A stretch of DNA of 13,648 nucleotides from Lutibacillus sp052034115 (GTDB taxonomy: Bacteria; Actinomycetota; Actinomycetes; Actinomycetales; Dermatophilaceae), in assembly GCA_052034115.1 (NCBI GenBank), contig JBPOIZ010000128.1:1-13648 (forward strand), read 5' to 3'. Of this stretch, positions 13,061-13,648 are shown one piece after another. Within the stretch, counting starts at the first letter, position 1. Each line of letters begins with the position of its first letter. The notes beneath the pieces were generated by a model. That model saw only the letters and a list, made by a program, of their open reading frames with translations. It was not told the origin of the DNA and did not search any database. The translations under genes and the position numbers were made by a program.

Positions 13061-13648
13061 TGCCCCGAGCCAGTCGATCCGCTCGGCACCTTGACGACCC
13101 CTGCGGCGGGTTGGTCGGCCACCTGGACCGACTGCCACAGCCGGCCATACCACGGCGCCTGGTCACTGACCGCCTTCGCCGAGACGACCGGGGCCCGGCT
13201 GGGCTGGCGGGCCGAGGTGGCATCCGCGACCGGTTCGATGACGCTGTAGGCGCGGTCCCCGATCCGGACGAACTTCAGCCGCTCGCGGGCTTGCTGTTCG
13301 ATGTAGGCCGGGTCGGACCACTTCCGCTCTTCGGCCTCCAGGGACGCGATGTCGGCCCGTTGCTCGGCCACGGTGTCGCGGGCCGCCGAGATCTGCGCCT
13401 GCTGGCTCAGGTAGGAGCGCAGCGTGGGCACCAACATGACCGCCAGCATGGCCACCATGGCGACCAGGACGACGACGCGGATCCACAGTGTGGACGACGT
13501 CGCGACCGCTGGTTCGGTGCGCGGACGGGCCGCAGCTGCCGGGCGACTGCGGTCCGGCCGGGTAGGGGCGGGGGGGCGGGCGCCCCGGGGGGGGGGGCGG
13601 CCGGCCGCGGGCCCGCGGGGGGGGCGCCGCCACGCGGGCGGGGGCGAC
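13057..13648 (-). CDS. ftsB: FtsB/DivIC-type septum formation initiator protein (5' end outside window or disrupted)
   Basis: The frame is open from the stop at 13057 to the window edge. It encodes an Arg/Pro-rich cytoplasmic N-terminus, one transmembrane helix (LWIRVVVLVAMVAMLAVMLV, encoded near 13430-13490), a coiled coil (SQQAQISAARDTVAEQRADIASLEAEE) and the FtsB/DivIC signature WSDPAYIEQQARERLKFVRIGDRAYSVI, then a Pro/Ser-rich extracytoplasmic tail. It is a bitopic divisome protein that works with FtsQ and FtsL. The methionine at 13458 lies inside the membrane helix, so it is not the start. No in-frame start codon is visible upstream within the window, and bases 13561-13648 are long G/C runs where an indel error could hide the true N-terminus. 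Confidence 0.88.
   Translation of the reverse strand, partial: SPPPAWRRPPRGPAAGRPPPRGARPPAPTRPDRSRPAAAARPRTEPAVATSSTLWIRVVVLVAMVAMLAVMLVPTLRSYLSQQAQISAARDTVAEQRADIASLEAEERKWSDPAYIEQQARERLKFVRIGDRAYSVIEPVADATSARQPSRAPVVSAKAVSDQAPWYGRLWQSVQVADQPAAGVVKVPSGSTGSGQ
13561..13648. other. Extremely G/C-homopolymer-rich window end
   Basis: These 88 bases contain almost no A or T and several long runs, including eleven G in a row at 13587-13597 and eight at 13617-13624. Translated in the ftsB frame they give a Pro/Arg-rich stretch. Nothing else in the window looks like this, so a contig-edge artefact is as likely as a real low-complexity N-terminus. Confidence 0.6.

Noticed and set aside
13061..13153. 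Longer DUF501 start at 13153
   Set aside because: It would overlap ftsB by about 90 bp; the GTG at 13060 forms a standard GTGA overlap and gives the family length.
1..13648. Mobile element, prophage, CRISPR or defence system
   Set aside because: I looked for transposase, integrase, direct-repeat arrays, toxin-antitoxin pairs and restriction motifs and saw none; all genes fit core actinobacterial chromosome.

Overview
The window is GC-rich DNA that is almost entirely coding. It uses GTG starts, four-base stop/start overlaps and -10 boxes of the TAGGGT/TACCCT/TAGGCT type. The protein set (PPi-dependent phosphofructokinase, mycobacterial-type cystathionine beta-synthase, FtsB-DUF501-Ppx block) points to an actinobacterium, most likely Micrococcales near Intrasporangiaceae/Dermatophilaceae. 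The family assignment is inference from gene content only. I see no insertion sequence, prophage, CRISPR array or rRNA; the region reads as core chromosome.

Layout. 1-1800 (minus): a secreted phosphodiester-glycosidase (NAGPA) protein followed 10 bp later by a GT2 glycosyltransferase with the beginning of a GtrA-like membrane domain, cut by the window edge; together an envelope/exopolysaccharide unit. 1892-3081 (plus): a GNAT acetyltransferase, apparently read from a leaderless mRNA, and a YigZ/IMPACT protein. 3023-3406 (minus): a small SSB-like OB-fold protein whose 3' end overlaps the YigZ gene. 3653-4888 (plus): PPi-phosphofructokinase. 5019-6395 (minus): cystathionine beta-synthase, divergent from 6564-8863 (plus), an SGNH esterase and a thiolase. 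This cbs/SGNH/thiolase arrangement matches the M. tuberculosis Rv1074c-Rv1077 neighbourhood as I recall it.

8876-11391 (minus) is a tightly packed operon read from the right: Bax inhibitor-1-like membrane protein, a 100-residue orphan protein, a PfkB sugar kinase and a two-helix membrane protein. 11486-11562 (minus) is a tRNA with a UAA (Leu) anticodon but an ordinary short variable loop. 11598-13648 (minus) is the conserved ftsB - DUF501 - exopolyphosphatase block, translationally coupled by GTGA and ATGA overlaps. The last ~90 bases are nearly pure G/C runs and may be a poor-quality contig end inside the N-terminus of ftsB.

How they fit together: PPi-PFK, exopolyphosphatase and the PfkB kinase all concern phosphate-bond and sugar metabolism; cbs feeds transsulfuration; ftsB serves division; the left-hand pair serves surface glycans. 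I found no convincing new defence or mobile system. The items most worth a second look are the unusual tRNA with its precisely placed promoter, and the uncharacterised Bax1/orphan/PfkB/membrane-protein operon.
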